Below, piece after piece: positions 16,189 to 23,123 of a stretch of 38,863 nt of DNA (positions are counted from its first letter, which is position 1; every line of letters starts with the position of its first letter). Position numbers and translations under genes: made by a program. The stretch is from Streptomyces sp. sk2.1. Lineage in GTDB: Bacteria; Actinomycetota; Actinomycetes; Streptomycetales; Streptomycetaceae. The stretch is taken from the NCBI RefSeq assembly GCF_008120935.1, contig NZ_RDBO01000020.1, positions 484,634 to 523,496 of the forward strand, written 5' to 3'. The notes under the pieces were generated by a model that saw only the letters and a program-made list of their open reading frames with translations, did no database searches and was not told where the DNA came from.

Positions 16189-16195
16189 ACACCTC
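16170..16195 (-). promoter_or_regulatory. Inverted repeat covering the sixA ribosome binding site and start
   Basis: GAGGTGTAT and ATACACCTC are perfect 9-bp arms with an 8-nt loop. In the mRNA the 5' arm contains the GAGG site and the first two bases of AUG; the 3' arm lies in codons 4 to 6. It could act as an initiation-blocking hairpin or, as DNA, as an operator. Confidence 0.55.
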
Positions 16196-16327
16196 AGCTT
16201 CGCACGAAACCGCCCGCCCGGCGCAGGGTGTTGACGTGCTCGTGCGACGGGCGCGGGCGGCTCGGGCCGGTCCTCGGGGCCGGGGACGGAGTGCGTCGGC
16301 CGGTCTTCGGGCCGCGGGCGGACGGCG

Positions 16328-16540
16328 TCAGGCGCTCACCAGGGCCATGACACGTGCGAGAAGTCGGCCGATCGCGGGGTCGGTGGTCGCGGCCTGCGCG
16401 TCACCGGTGCCGATGATCAGCAGCATCAGCGCGGCGAACGCGACCGCCGGCAGCGCCACGGCCCACCACGGCAGCCGGACCTCGACGCCGCCCGTGGCCG
16501 GGTGGGTGGTCCGGGGGTGGTGGTGCGTACGGGCCGCCAT
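16328..16540 (-). CDS. Small membrane protein, 70 residues
   Basis: An ATG at 16540 is preceded by GGAGG with 5 nt spacing, a strong site. The product has a His/Thr/Pro-rich polar N-terminus (residues 1-22), one hydrophobic helix (about 24-44, beginning LPWWAVALPAVAFAALMLLI) and a short C-terminal tail ending RVMALVSA. Codon use is typical of the genome. I recognise no family, and the function is unknown. It is transcribed toward sixA but separated by about 140 bp of GC-rich sequence with a possible hairpin. Confidence 0.72.
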   Translation of the reverse strand: MAARTHHHPRTTHPATGGVEVRLPWWAVALPAVAFAALMLLIIGTGDAQAATTDPAIGRLLARVMALVSA

Positions 16541-16714
16541 GTCCGCCTCCGTGGGGCTTCGGTGCCGAATCCGGGGGTTGCCGGTTCCGATACCGAGAAA
16601 CCTACGGATCCGCGGGCGCCGTTCCCATCCGGTGACCCACCCACTTCACCCTGACCCCAGCCCCCTAGGGGATGGTGGGGACAGCCCCACCCCCGGCCGA
16701 GGCGCCGGGCCGGA

Positions 16715-16834
16715 TCAGGGGGAGGCGACCGAGGCGATCACCGCGACCACCACGGTGATCAACAGCATCGCCCCGAGCACGAGGAGGAGCTTCTTCTGGC
16801 CGTTCTGGGGATTCGGGTCGAGCACAGGAGACAT
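16715..16834 (-). CDS. Small membrane protein, 39 residues, downstream of the MFS gene
   Basis: This short gene begins at the ATG at 16834, with GGGAG about 10 nt upstream, and lies 17 bp after the stop of the MFS transporter gene on the same strand. The product has a polar N-terminus (MSPVLDPNPQNGQKK) and one clear membrane helix (LLLVLGAMLLITVVVAVIAS). The close spacing suggests co-transcription with the transporter, and it could be a small accessory subunit, but that is inference. The longer frame that contains it is a shadow of the MFS gene. Confidence 0.68.
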   Translation of the reverse strand: MSPVLDPNPQNGQKKLLLVLGAMLLITVVVAVIASVASP

Positions 16835-16851
16835 GGGCACAGTCTCCCACC

Positions 16852-18162
16852 TCAGCATTCGTCCTCGATCGTCCGGGCCCGCCCCGCCAGGAACCCGGCC
16901 GCCATCTGGGGCACCATGAGGCCCGCCATCAGGGCGATCGGCACCTCCCAGCCGCCGGTGTGCTGGTAGAGCACGCCGATCAGCAACGGTCCGGGGATCG
17001 AGATCAGGTAGCCGACGGACTGCGCGAAGGCGGACAGCCGCACGACTCCGGCACCGGTGCGCGAGCGCATGCCGATCATCGTCAGGGCGAGCGGGAAGGA
17101 GCAGTTCGAGATCCCCAGGAGCAGCGCCCAGGCCCAGGCCCCGCCGGCCGGTGCGAGGTAGAGGCCGGCGTATCCGACGAGGCCGCAGCCGCCGAGGAAC
17201 AGGACGATCGGGCCCTGGTTCCGCATCCGGGAGGCGACCTTCGGGATGACGAACGCGAGGGGCACCCCCATCGCCATGGTCACGGCGAGCAGCGCGCCCG
17301 CGGTGCCTGCCGAGACCCCCGCGTCGCGGAAGATCTGCGGCATCCATCCCATGGTGATGTACGCGGCGGTGGCCTGCAGGCCGAAGAAGCAGGCGAGGGC
17401 CCAGGCGGTGCGGCTGCGGGTGATCCGGAGGGCCGGGGCGTCCTGGCCCCGGCCGCCCGGCCGGGCCGAGGGGCCGCGCCGGTCCCGTACCACCGGGAGC
17501 CAGGGCAGGATCGCGACGGCGGCGAGCGCGGCCCAGACGCCGAGGCCGAGCCGCCAGCTGCCGCCCAGCGCGCTGGTCATGGGCACGGTCACGGCGGCGG
17601 CGAGCGAGGTGCCGAGGGCCAGGGCCATCGAGTAGAGCCCGGTCATGGAGCCGACGCGGTCCGGGAACCAGTGCTTGACGATCACCGGCATCAGGACGTT
17701 GCTGACGGCGATGCCCATGAGGGCCAGGGCGCTCGCGGCGAGGAAGCCCGCGGTACCGCCGACGAGCGGACGGATCACCAGGCCGGCGGTGATGGCGATC
17801 ATTCCGGCGCAGACGACGGCGCCGGGCCCGAAGCGGCGGGCGAGGCGGGGCGCCATGATGCCGAAGACCGCGAAGCAGAGCGGCGGCACGGAGGTGAGGA
17901 CACCGGCCACGCTGCCGCTCATGTGCAGGCCGTCCCGCACCTCTTCGAGGAGGGAGCCGAGGCTGGTGATGGCGGGGCGGAGGTTGAGTGCGGTGAGGAC
18001 CAGCCCGACGGCGACCAGCCGGAGCAGCCAGGGCGCGGGCCCGGAAGCGGGCCGGGTCGCCCCCGGGCCCTGCGGGGCGCGCGGGGCCGGGGAATCCATG
18101 GGGGCTTCCGCCGTGGCGGCGGGGCTGAGGGCCCGGGTCTGGGGCTGATTCTCGTCGGACAT
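16852..18162 (-). CDS. MFS transporter, CynX/NimT family
   Basis: The 436-residue permease has a disordered Pro/Ala-rich N-terminus (residues 1-40) and about twelve membrane helices. The sequence LVLTALNLRPAITSLGSLLE at the first helix is the hallmark of the CynX/NimT group (cyanate and 2-nitroimidazole transporters). The loop between helices 2 and 3 has APRLARRFG. The substrate is unknown. It is divergent from a GntR-family regulator, and two overlapping dyads immediately before its start (18176-18202) are good operator candidates. TATGAT ends 6 nt before the ATG, so the mRNA is probably leaderless. Confidence 0.92.
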   Translation of the reverse strand: MSDENQPQTRALSPAATAEAPMDSPAPRAPQGPGATRPASGPAPWLLRLVAVGLVLTALNLRPAITSLGSLLEEVRDGLHMSGSVAGVLTSVPPLCFAVFGIMAPRLARRFGPGAVVCAGMIAITAGLVIRPLVGGTAGFLAASALALMGIAVSNVLMPVIVKHWFPDRVGSMTGLYSMALALGTSLAAAVTVPMTSALGGSWRLGLGVWAALAAVAILPWLPVVRDRRGPSARPGGRGQDAPALRITRSRTAWALACFFGLQATAAYITMGWMPQIFRDAGVSAGTAGALLAVTMAMGVPLAFVIPKVASRMRNQGPIVLFLGGCGLVGYAGLYLAPAGGAWAWALLLGISNCSFPLALTMIGMRSRTGAGVVRLSAFAQSVGYLISIPGPLLIGVLYQHTGGWEVPIALMAGLMVPQMAAGFLAGRARTIEDEC

Positions 18163-18168
18163 GACTCC

Positions 18169-18202
18169 ATCATAGAATCATGGGATGATTGGTTGTCCAA
18201 TC
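18169..18202 (-). promoter_or_regulatory. Promoter and overlapping GntR-type operators of the MFS gene
   Basis: On the minus strand TTGGAC (18200-18195) and TATGAT (18174-18169) are 20 nt apart. Two inverted repeats overlap them: GATTGG/CCAATC with a 4-nt centre (18187-18202) and AATCAT/ATGATT with a 3-nt centre (18176-18190). The divergent GntR regulator is the likely ligand-responsive binder. Confidence 0.55.
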
Positions 18203-18380
18203 CTCCGAGAACGTTCGGGGACCCCCGGGGAACCGTGAGGTGTTCGCGGGACGGCGCGAATCGTCCCCGCTCCCCCGGACACCTGGAGCAACCCGCGCGC
18301 GTTGGGCGAGTGGGGCGGCCCGAGCACCTCGAACCACCCGCCCCGCACCCCGACTCCCCACAACCCGACCAAGGAGCACC

Positions 18381-19055
18381 ATGACGCTGACGTCCCCGCG
18401 GCGTTCGGCACTCGCCGACCAGGTGATTGCCCAGCTGAGGAATCAGATCACCTCCGGCGAATGGCCCGTGGGTTCCCGGATTCCCACCGAGCCCGAGCTG
18501 GTGGAACAGCTGGGGGTGGCCCGCAACACGGTCCGGGAGGCGGTGCGCGCCCTCGCGCACAACGGCCTGCTCGACATCCGGCAGGGCTCGGGCACCTATG
18601 TCATCGCCACCAGCGAGCTGGCCGGGGTGATGCGCCGCCGCTTCGCCGCCGCCGATCCCCGCCACGTCGCCGAGCTGCGCGCCACCCTGGAGTCGTCGGC
18701 GGCCCGGCTGGCCGCCGTGCGGCGCACCGAACGGGACCTGAAGCAGCTGGACGCGCTCATGGCGCGGCGGGAGGAGACCTGGGCCGCGAACGACGCCGAG
18801 GCGTTCGTGGCGGCGGACGCGACGCTGCACCTGGCCGTGGTCGCCGCCTCGCACAACGACGTACTGACCGGCCTCTACGCCGACCTGGCCGATCTGCTGC
18901 GCGACTACCTCAGGGACGACATCGGTCACGAGCTGCGGCCGGAGAACCACATGGACCACAGCAGGCTGGTCGAGGCGATCCGGTCGGGGGACGCGGAGAC
19001 GGCGGCCGCCGAGGCCGCGGGCCATGCGCTGAGCTGCCGGGCGGACCGGGTCTGA
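18381..19055 (+). CDS. GntR-family transcriptional regulator, FadR (FCD) subfamily
   Basis: The 224-residue regulator has an N-terminal winged helix (residues 8-75: LADQVIAQLRNQITSGEWPV, the recognition segment VARNTVREAVRALAHNGLL, and the wing RQGSGTYV) and an all-helical FCD effector domain (about 90-220). The FCD metal/ligand His pattern is visible in DATLHLAVVAASHND and ENHMDHSRLVEAI. FadR-type proteins usually repress neighbouring transport or catabolic genes until an organic acid binds. The divergent MFS gene with dyads at its promoter is the obvious target. The ATG at 18381 has a clean AAGGAG site. Confidence 0.93.
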   Translation: MTLTSPRRSALADQVIAQLRNQITSGEWPVGSRIPTEPELVEQLGVARNTVREAVRALAHNGLLDIRQGSGTYVIATSELAGVMRRRFAAADPRHVAELRATLESSAARLAAVRRTERDLKQLDALMARREETWAANDAEAFVAADATLHLAVVAASHNDVLTGLYADLADLLRDYLRDDIGHELRPENHMDHSRLVEAIRSGDAETAAAEAAGHALSCRADRV

Positions 19056-19117
19056 GCGGACCGGGCCCCAGGGGCCGTCCCGCGGGGCCTCTCCCACGGA
19101 CCGGTACACGCGGCCCC

Positions 19118-19302
19118 GCGCCCGCAGACCGGGCGCTCCGGAAACGGCGCCCGCGACCCGCGCTCCGGGGTGGTGTTCACGATCCGCGTTCCTGGGCAGC
19201 GCCCGCGACCCGTACTACGGAACAACGCTCATGGTCCGCATCCCCGAACGACGCCCACGGTCCGCGTTCCCGGACGGCGCCCGCGGACCCGTGTTCCGGG
19301 GC
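19118..19302. repeat. 26-bp tandem repeat array, about seven degenerate units
   Basis: Units start at 19118 (28 bp), 19146, 19172, 19198, 19224, 19250 (26 bp each) and 19276 (27 bp); a partial unit then runs into the stop codon of the next gene. The approximate unit is GRCGCYCRCGRYCCG followed by YRTTCCSGGRC. Most units contain a small dyad (CCG, about 5-6 nt, CGG). The period is not a multiple of three and the units are contiguous, so this is neither coding nor CRISPR. Confidence 0.8.
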
Positions 19303-19307
19303 GGCGC

Positions 19308-19685
19308 TCAGAGCTCGTCCCGCACCCGGTGCGTGATCCAGGCGGCGTCGACTTCCTTCCAGCAACGGTCGTCCAGCCGTACGGTCCGCCCCGGGGCCAC
19401 GTCGACCGGGGCCGCGTCGGCGTCGATGTCCCACCAGCGGCGGCACTCGGTGTGCAGCTGCACGCGGTCGGTGGAGGGGTACGGATTGTGGCAGTAGGCC
19501 ACGACCCGGGAGCCCAGCACGGAGGTACGGCATTCGGCTCCGGCGGGTTCCGGGCCGGTGGCGGCGGGTGCGGGGGCCGGTGCCCCGGCTCGGCCCGCCA
19601 TGGATATCCCCATCGGGGCGGCCAGCGCGGCGACGGCCATGGAGGCCGCCAGCAGGGCCCAGGTCCGGCGACGCGTGGAGCGCAT
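19308..19685 (-). CDS. Small secreted protein with four cysteines
   Basis: The 125-residue precursor has a twin-Arg-like basic start (MRSTRRRTWALLAASMAVAA), a hydrophobic core and a signal cleavage site around residue 30. A short Pro/Ala linker precedes a mature domain of about 75 residues with four Cys (in AECRTS, AYCHNP, TECRRW, DRCWKE), enough for two disulfides. I recognise no family and assign no function. The start is well supported by GGAGGGAGGAC before the ATG. The stop codon lies in the last partial unit of the 26-bp repeat array. Confidence 0.75.
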   Translation of the reverse strand: MRSTRRRTWALLAASMAVAALAAPMGISMAGRAGAPAPAPAATGPEPAGAECRTSVLGSRVVAYCHNPYPSTDRVQLHTECRRWWDIDADAAPVDVAPGRTVRLDDRCWKEVDAAWITHRVRDEL

Positions 19686-19815
19686 GGCGTCCTCCCTCCC
19701 CCGCAGCCTGACCAGAAGTCCGGTTCACCACATTCTGCGGTGGATCGACCTTCTTTTCGACTTGAGTGGCCCGGGGGTGGACCTCGATCGGCCCGGGGCC
19801 GGGCGAGGACGCGCG

Positions 19816-19855
19816 ACGGCCGCGTACCGCCCGGTCCGGGGCGGTACGCGGCCGT
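19816..19855. terminator. Perfect 17-bp hairpin terminator after fabI
   Basis: Arms 19816-19832 and 19839-19855 pair exactly with a 6-nt loop, 21 bp beyond the fabI stop on the minus strand. Confidence 0.87.
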
Positions 19856-19876
19856 GTCACAGCCTGTGGTGCGGGA

Positions 19877-20644
19877 TCAGGCACCCATCATGTGCACGCC
19901 ACCGTCGACGTGGATGATCTCGCCCGTGGTCTTCGGGAAGAAGTCCGAGAGCAGGGCGACGACACCGCGTCCGGCCGGCTCCGGGTCCGCCATGTTCCAG
20001 GCCAGCGGGGAGCGGGTGTTCCACACGTCCGCGAGCTCGATGAAGCCCGGGATGGACTTCGCGGCCATGGAGCCGATCGGTCCGGCGGAGATCAGGTTGC
20101 AGCGGATGTCGTCCTTGCCCAGGTCGCGGGCGAGGTAGCGGGAGGTGGCCTCCAGCGCGGCCTTGGCCGGGCCCATCCAGTCGTACTGCGGCCAGGCGTA
20201 CTGCGCGTCGAAGGTGAGGCCGACGATCGAGCCGCCGTCGTTCATCAGCGGCTTGCAGGCCATGGCGAGCGACTTCAGCGAGAACGCCGAGACGTGCATC
20301 GCCGTGGCGACGGACTCGAACGGGGTGTTCAGGAAGTTGCCGCCGAGCGCGTCCTGCGGCGCGAAGCCGATGGAGTGGACGACGCCGTCGAGCGAGCCGA
20401 GCTCGTCGCGGACCAGGCCGGCGAGGCGGTCCAGGTGCTCGGTGTTGGTCACGTCCAGCTCGATGACCTTGGCGGGCTTCGGCAGCTTCTTGGCGATGCG
20501 CTCGGTCAGCGTGGGCCGCGGGAAGGCGGTCAGGATGACCTCGGCGCCCTGCTCCTGGGCCACCTTGGCGGTGTGGAAGGCGATGGACGACTCCATCAGC
20601 ACACCGGTGACGAGGATGCGCTTGCCGTCGAGAATTCCGCTCAT
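19877..20644 (-). CDS. fabI: Enoyl-[acyl-carrier-protein] reductase (NADH), FabI/InhA type
   Basis: FabI catalyses the last reduction of each fatty-acid elongation cycle. The 255-residue protein has the FabI-type NAD site at the N-terminus (KRILVTGVLMESSIAFHTAK), VHSIGFAPQDALGG, and the catalytic Tyr-(x)6-Lys in YDWMGPAKAALE. The C-terminal GEIIHVDGGVHMMGA is typical. It follows fabG by 5 bp on the same strand, so the two form one operon of reductases for type II fatty acid synthesis. A hairpin terminator follows. Confidence 0.96.
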   Translation of the reverse strand: MSGILDGKRILVTGVLMESSIAFHTAKVAQEQGAEVILTAFPRPTLTERIAKKLPKPAKVIELDVTNTEHLDRLAGLVRDELGSLDGVVHSIGFAPQDALGGNFLNTPFESVATAMHVSAFSLKSLAMACKPLMNDGGSIVGLTFDAQYAWPQYDWMGPAKAALEATSRYLARDLGKDDIRCNLISAGPIGSMAAKSIPGFIELADVWNTRSPLAWNMADPEPAGRGVVALLSDFFPKTTGEIIHVDGGVHMMGA

Positions 20645-20649
20645 GCTGA

Positions 20650-21369
20650 TCAGTGACCCATGCCCAATCCGCCGTCAACGGGGATGACGGCTCCAGTGAT
20701 GTACGACGCGTCGTCGGAGGCGAGGAAGCGCACCGCGGCGGCGATCTCCTCGGGCCGCGCGTAGCGGCCGAGCGGCACCTGGGACACGATGCCCTTGCGC
20801 TGCTCCTCGGTGAGCACCTGCGTCATGTCGGTGTCGACGAAGCCGGGCGCGACGACGTTGAAGGTGATGTTCCGCGAGCCGAGTTCACGGGCCAGGGACC
20901 GGGCGAAACCGACCAGACCGGCCTTGGAGGCGGCGTAGTTCGCCTGCCCGGCGGAGCCGAGGAGCCCGACGACGGAGGAGATGAGGACGACCCGGCCCTT
21001 CTTGGCGCGCAGCATGCCGCGGTTGGCGCGCTTGACGACCCGGAAGGTGCCGGTGAGGTTGGTGTCGAGCACGGACGTGAAGTCCTCCTCCGACATCCGC
21101 ATCAGCAACTGGTCCTTGGTGATACCGGCGTTGGCGACCAGTACCTCGACGGGGCCGTGCTTCTCCTCGATCTCCTTGTAGGCCTGCTCCACCTGTTCGG
21201 CGTCCGTGATGTCGCAACGGACCGCCAGGCAGCCCGCTTCGGTGAGGACTTGGGGCGGCTCGCCGGAGCGGTAGGTGATCGCGACCTTGTCGCCGTTGTC
21301 GGCGAAAGCTCGGGCGATGGCGAGGCCGATGCCCCGGTTTCCTCCGGTGACGAGAACCGAGCGGCTCAA
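20650..21369 (-). CDS. fabG: 3-oxoacyl-[acyl-carrier-protein] reductase
   Basis: FabG reduces beta-ketoacyl-ACP with NADPH. The 239-residue short-chain dehydrogenase has TGGNRGIG near the N-terminus, the NAG motif in VANAGITKD, catalytic Ser in ISSVVG and YAASK. The start is an unusual TTG at 21369 (MSRSVLV); GGGTGA lies just before it and no ATG or GTG fits better. It is the first gene of the fabG-fabI operon, and the promoter region contains a CGATAG/CTATCG dyad. Confidence 0.95.
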   Translation of the reverse strand: MSRSVLVTGGNRGIGLAIARAFADNGDKVAITYRSGEPPQVLTEAGCLAVRCDITDAEQVEQAYKEIEEKHGPVEVLVANAGITKDQLLMRMSEEDFTSVLDTNLTGTFRVVKRANRGMLRAKKGRVVLISSVVGLLGSAGQANYAASKAGLVGFARSLARELGSRNITFNVVAPGFVDTDMTQVLTEEQRKGIVSQVPLGRYARPEEIAAAVRFLASDDASYITGAVIPVDGGLGMGH

Positions 21370-21382
21370 CGGATCACCCTTT

Positions 21383-21414
21383 CGATAGCGGTCTGGTACA
21401 TCGAAAACCTATCG
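21383..21414 (-). promoter_or_regulatory. Dyad in the fabG-fabI promoter region
   Basis: CGATAG (21383-21388) and CTATCG (21409-21414) are inverted copies 20 nt apart, 13 to 45 bp before the fabG start. The sequence between contains a GGTAC that is inverted again just outside (GTACC). It may be an operator for a fatty-acid regulator, unproven. Confidence 0.3.
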
Positions 21415-21599
21415 GTACCACCCGCCCGGCGAGGACTCGGCCCCTGACAGCGCCTTCGGCCGGGCACTGTGGGGTTCCTACAGATGATCGCCCATGGGGC
21501 GCATCCCGGCTGGCCCCGGCGGGCGGCGCCGGATATCCCCGGGTGCGGTCACCGTGCGGCGTGATTCACTTCCGTGGTGTATCGAGAAGGGAATTCCCT

Positions 21600-23123
21600 G
21601 TGCCCCATGAGGTAGATCAGTCTTTTCTGGCCCTGCCCCTGCGCGCCCTCGCCGACGCGGCGCTCGCCCGCGCGCGGGCGCTGGGCGCCGCGCATGCCGA
21701 CTTCCGCTTCGAGCGGGTGCGCAGCGCGTCCTGGCGGCTGCGGGACGCCCGGCCCGCGGGCTCCTCGGACACCACCGATCTCGGGTACGCGGTGCGGGTG
21801 GTGCACGGCGGCGCGTGGGGGTTCGCGTCCGGCGTCGACCTGACGATGGACGCGGCGGCGAAGGTGGCCTCGCAGGCCGTGGCCATGGCGAAGCTGTCGG
21901 CGAAGGTGATCGCGGCGGCCGGCTCGGACGAGCGGGTCGAGCTGGCGGACGAGCCGTCGCACGGCGAGCGGACCTGGGTCTCGGCGTACGAGGTCGATCC
22001 CTTCGACGTGCCGGACGAGGAGAAGGCGGCGCTGCTCGCCGAGTGGAGCTCCCGGCTGCTGGGCGCCGAGGGCGTCGCGCACGTGGACGCCTCGCTGACG
22101 GCCGTGCACGAGAACAAGTTCTACGCGGACACGGCGGGCACCGTGACCACCCAGCAGCGGGTCCGGCTGCACCCGGAGTTCACCGCGGTGGCCGTGGACG
22201 GGACGACCGGCGAGTTCGACTCGATGCGGACGATCGCCCCGCCGGTGGGACGCGGCTGGGAGTACATGACCGGGACCGGCTGGGACTGGGACGACGAACT
22301 GGCGCGGATTCCCGGCCTGCTGGCCGAGAAGATGCGGGCGCCGAGCGTCGAGGCGGGGACGTACGACCTGGTCGTCGACCCGTCCAACCTCTGGCTGACC
22401 ATCCACGAGTCGATCGGCCACGCCACGGAGCTGGACCGGGCGCTGGGCTACGAGGCGGCGTACGCCGGGACCTCGTTCGCCACCTTCGACCAGCTGGGGA
22501 AGCTGGCGTACGGCTCCTCCGTGATGAACGTGACCGGTGACCGCACCGCCGAGCACGGGCTCGCAACCATCGGGTACGACGACGAGGGCGTCGAGGCGCA
22601 GTCCTGGGACCTGATCAGGAACGGGACGCTGGTCGGGTACCAGCTGGACCGGCGGATCGCGAGGCTGACGGGGCTGGGCCGGTCCAACGGCTGTGCCTAC
22701 GCGGACTCGCCGGGTCACGTCCCCGTCCAGCGGATGGCGAACGTGTCGCTGCGGCCGGAGCCGGGCGGGCTGTCCACGGAGGACCTGATCGGCGGGGTGG
22801 AGCGCGGGATCTACGTGGTCGGCGACCGGTCCTGGTCGATCGACATGCAGCGCCACAACTTCCAGTTCACCGGGCAGCGGTTCTTCCGCATCGAGAACGG
22901 CCGGCTGGCCGGTCAGCTGCGCGATGTCGCCTACCAGGCGACGACGACGGACTTCTGGGGCTCGATGGAGAAGGTCGGCGGCCCGCAGACGTACGTCCTG
23001 GGCGGCGCCTTCAACTGCGGCAAGGCCCAGCCCGGCCAGGTCGCGGCCGTCTCGCACGGCTGCCCCTCCGCCCTCTTCCGGGGCGTGAACATCCTCAACA
23101 CGACGCAGGAGGCCGGACGATGA
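21600..23123 (+). CDS. tldD: TldD family metalloprotease subunit
   Basis: TldD pairs with TldE/PmbA to form a zinc protease acting on small or unfolded peptides. The 507-residue protein carries the zinc motif HESIGH followed by ATELDRALGYE in the middle of the chain, and the C-terminal beta-barrel (VSHGCPSALFRG region) is typical. I chose the GTG at 21600 (PHEVDQSFL); GAAGGGA lies just upstream inside a GGGAATTCCC palindrome, and the longer frame begins in non-coding sequence. The stop overlaps the pmbA start in ATGA. No peptide-natural-product precursor is visible nearby, so a housekeeping role is more likely. Confidence 0.94.
   Translation: MPHEVDQSFLALPLRALADAALARARALGAAHADFRFERVRSASWRLRDARPAGSSDTTDLGYAVRVVHGGAWGFASGVDLTMDAAAKVASQAVAMAKLSAKVIAAAGSDERVELADEPSHGERTWVSAYEVDPFDVPDEEKAALLAEWSSRLLGAEGVAHVDASLTAVHENKFYADTAGTVTTQQRVRLHPEFTAVAVDGTTGEFDSMRTIAPPVGRGWEYMTGTGWDWDDELARIPGLLAEKMRAPSVEAGTYDLVVDPSNLWLTIHESIGHATELDRALGYEAAYAGTSFATFDQLGKLAYGSSVMNVTGDRTAEHGLATIGYDDEGVEAQSWDLIRNGTLVGYQLDRRIARLTGLGRSNGCAYADSPGHVPVQRMANVSLRPEPGGLSTEDLIGGVERGIYVVGDRSWSIDMQRHNFQFTGQRFFRIENGRLAGQLRDVAYQATTTDFWGSMEKVGGPQTYVLGGAFNCGKAQPGQVAAVSHGCPSALFRGVNILNTTQEAGR

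Noticed and set aside
19118..19302. CRISPR array
   Set aside because: The repeat units are contiguous, degenerate and have no spacers; no cas genes are nearby.
21543..21599. Upstream extension of TldD to an ATG-like start at 21543
   Set aside because: The extra residues have no family resemblance, whereas the GTG at 21600 has a proper ribosome binding site and gives the usual N-terminus.
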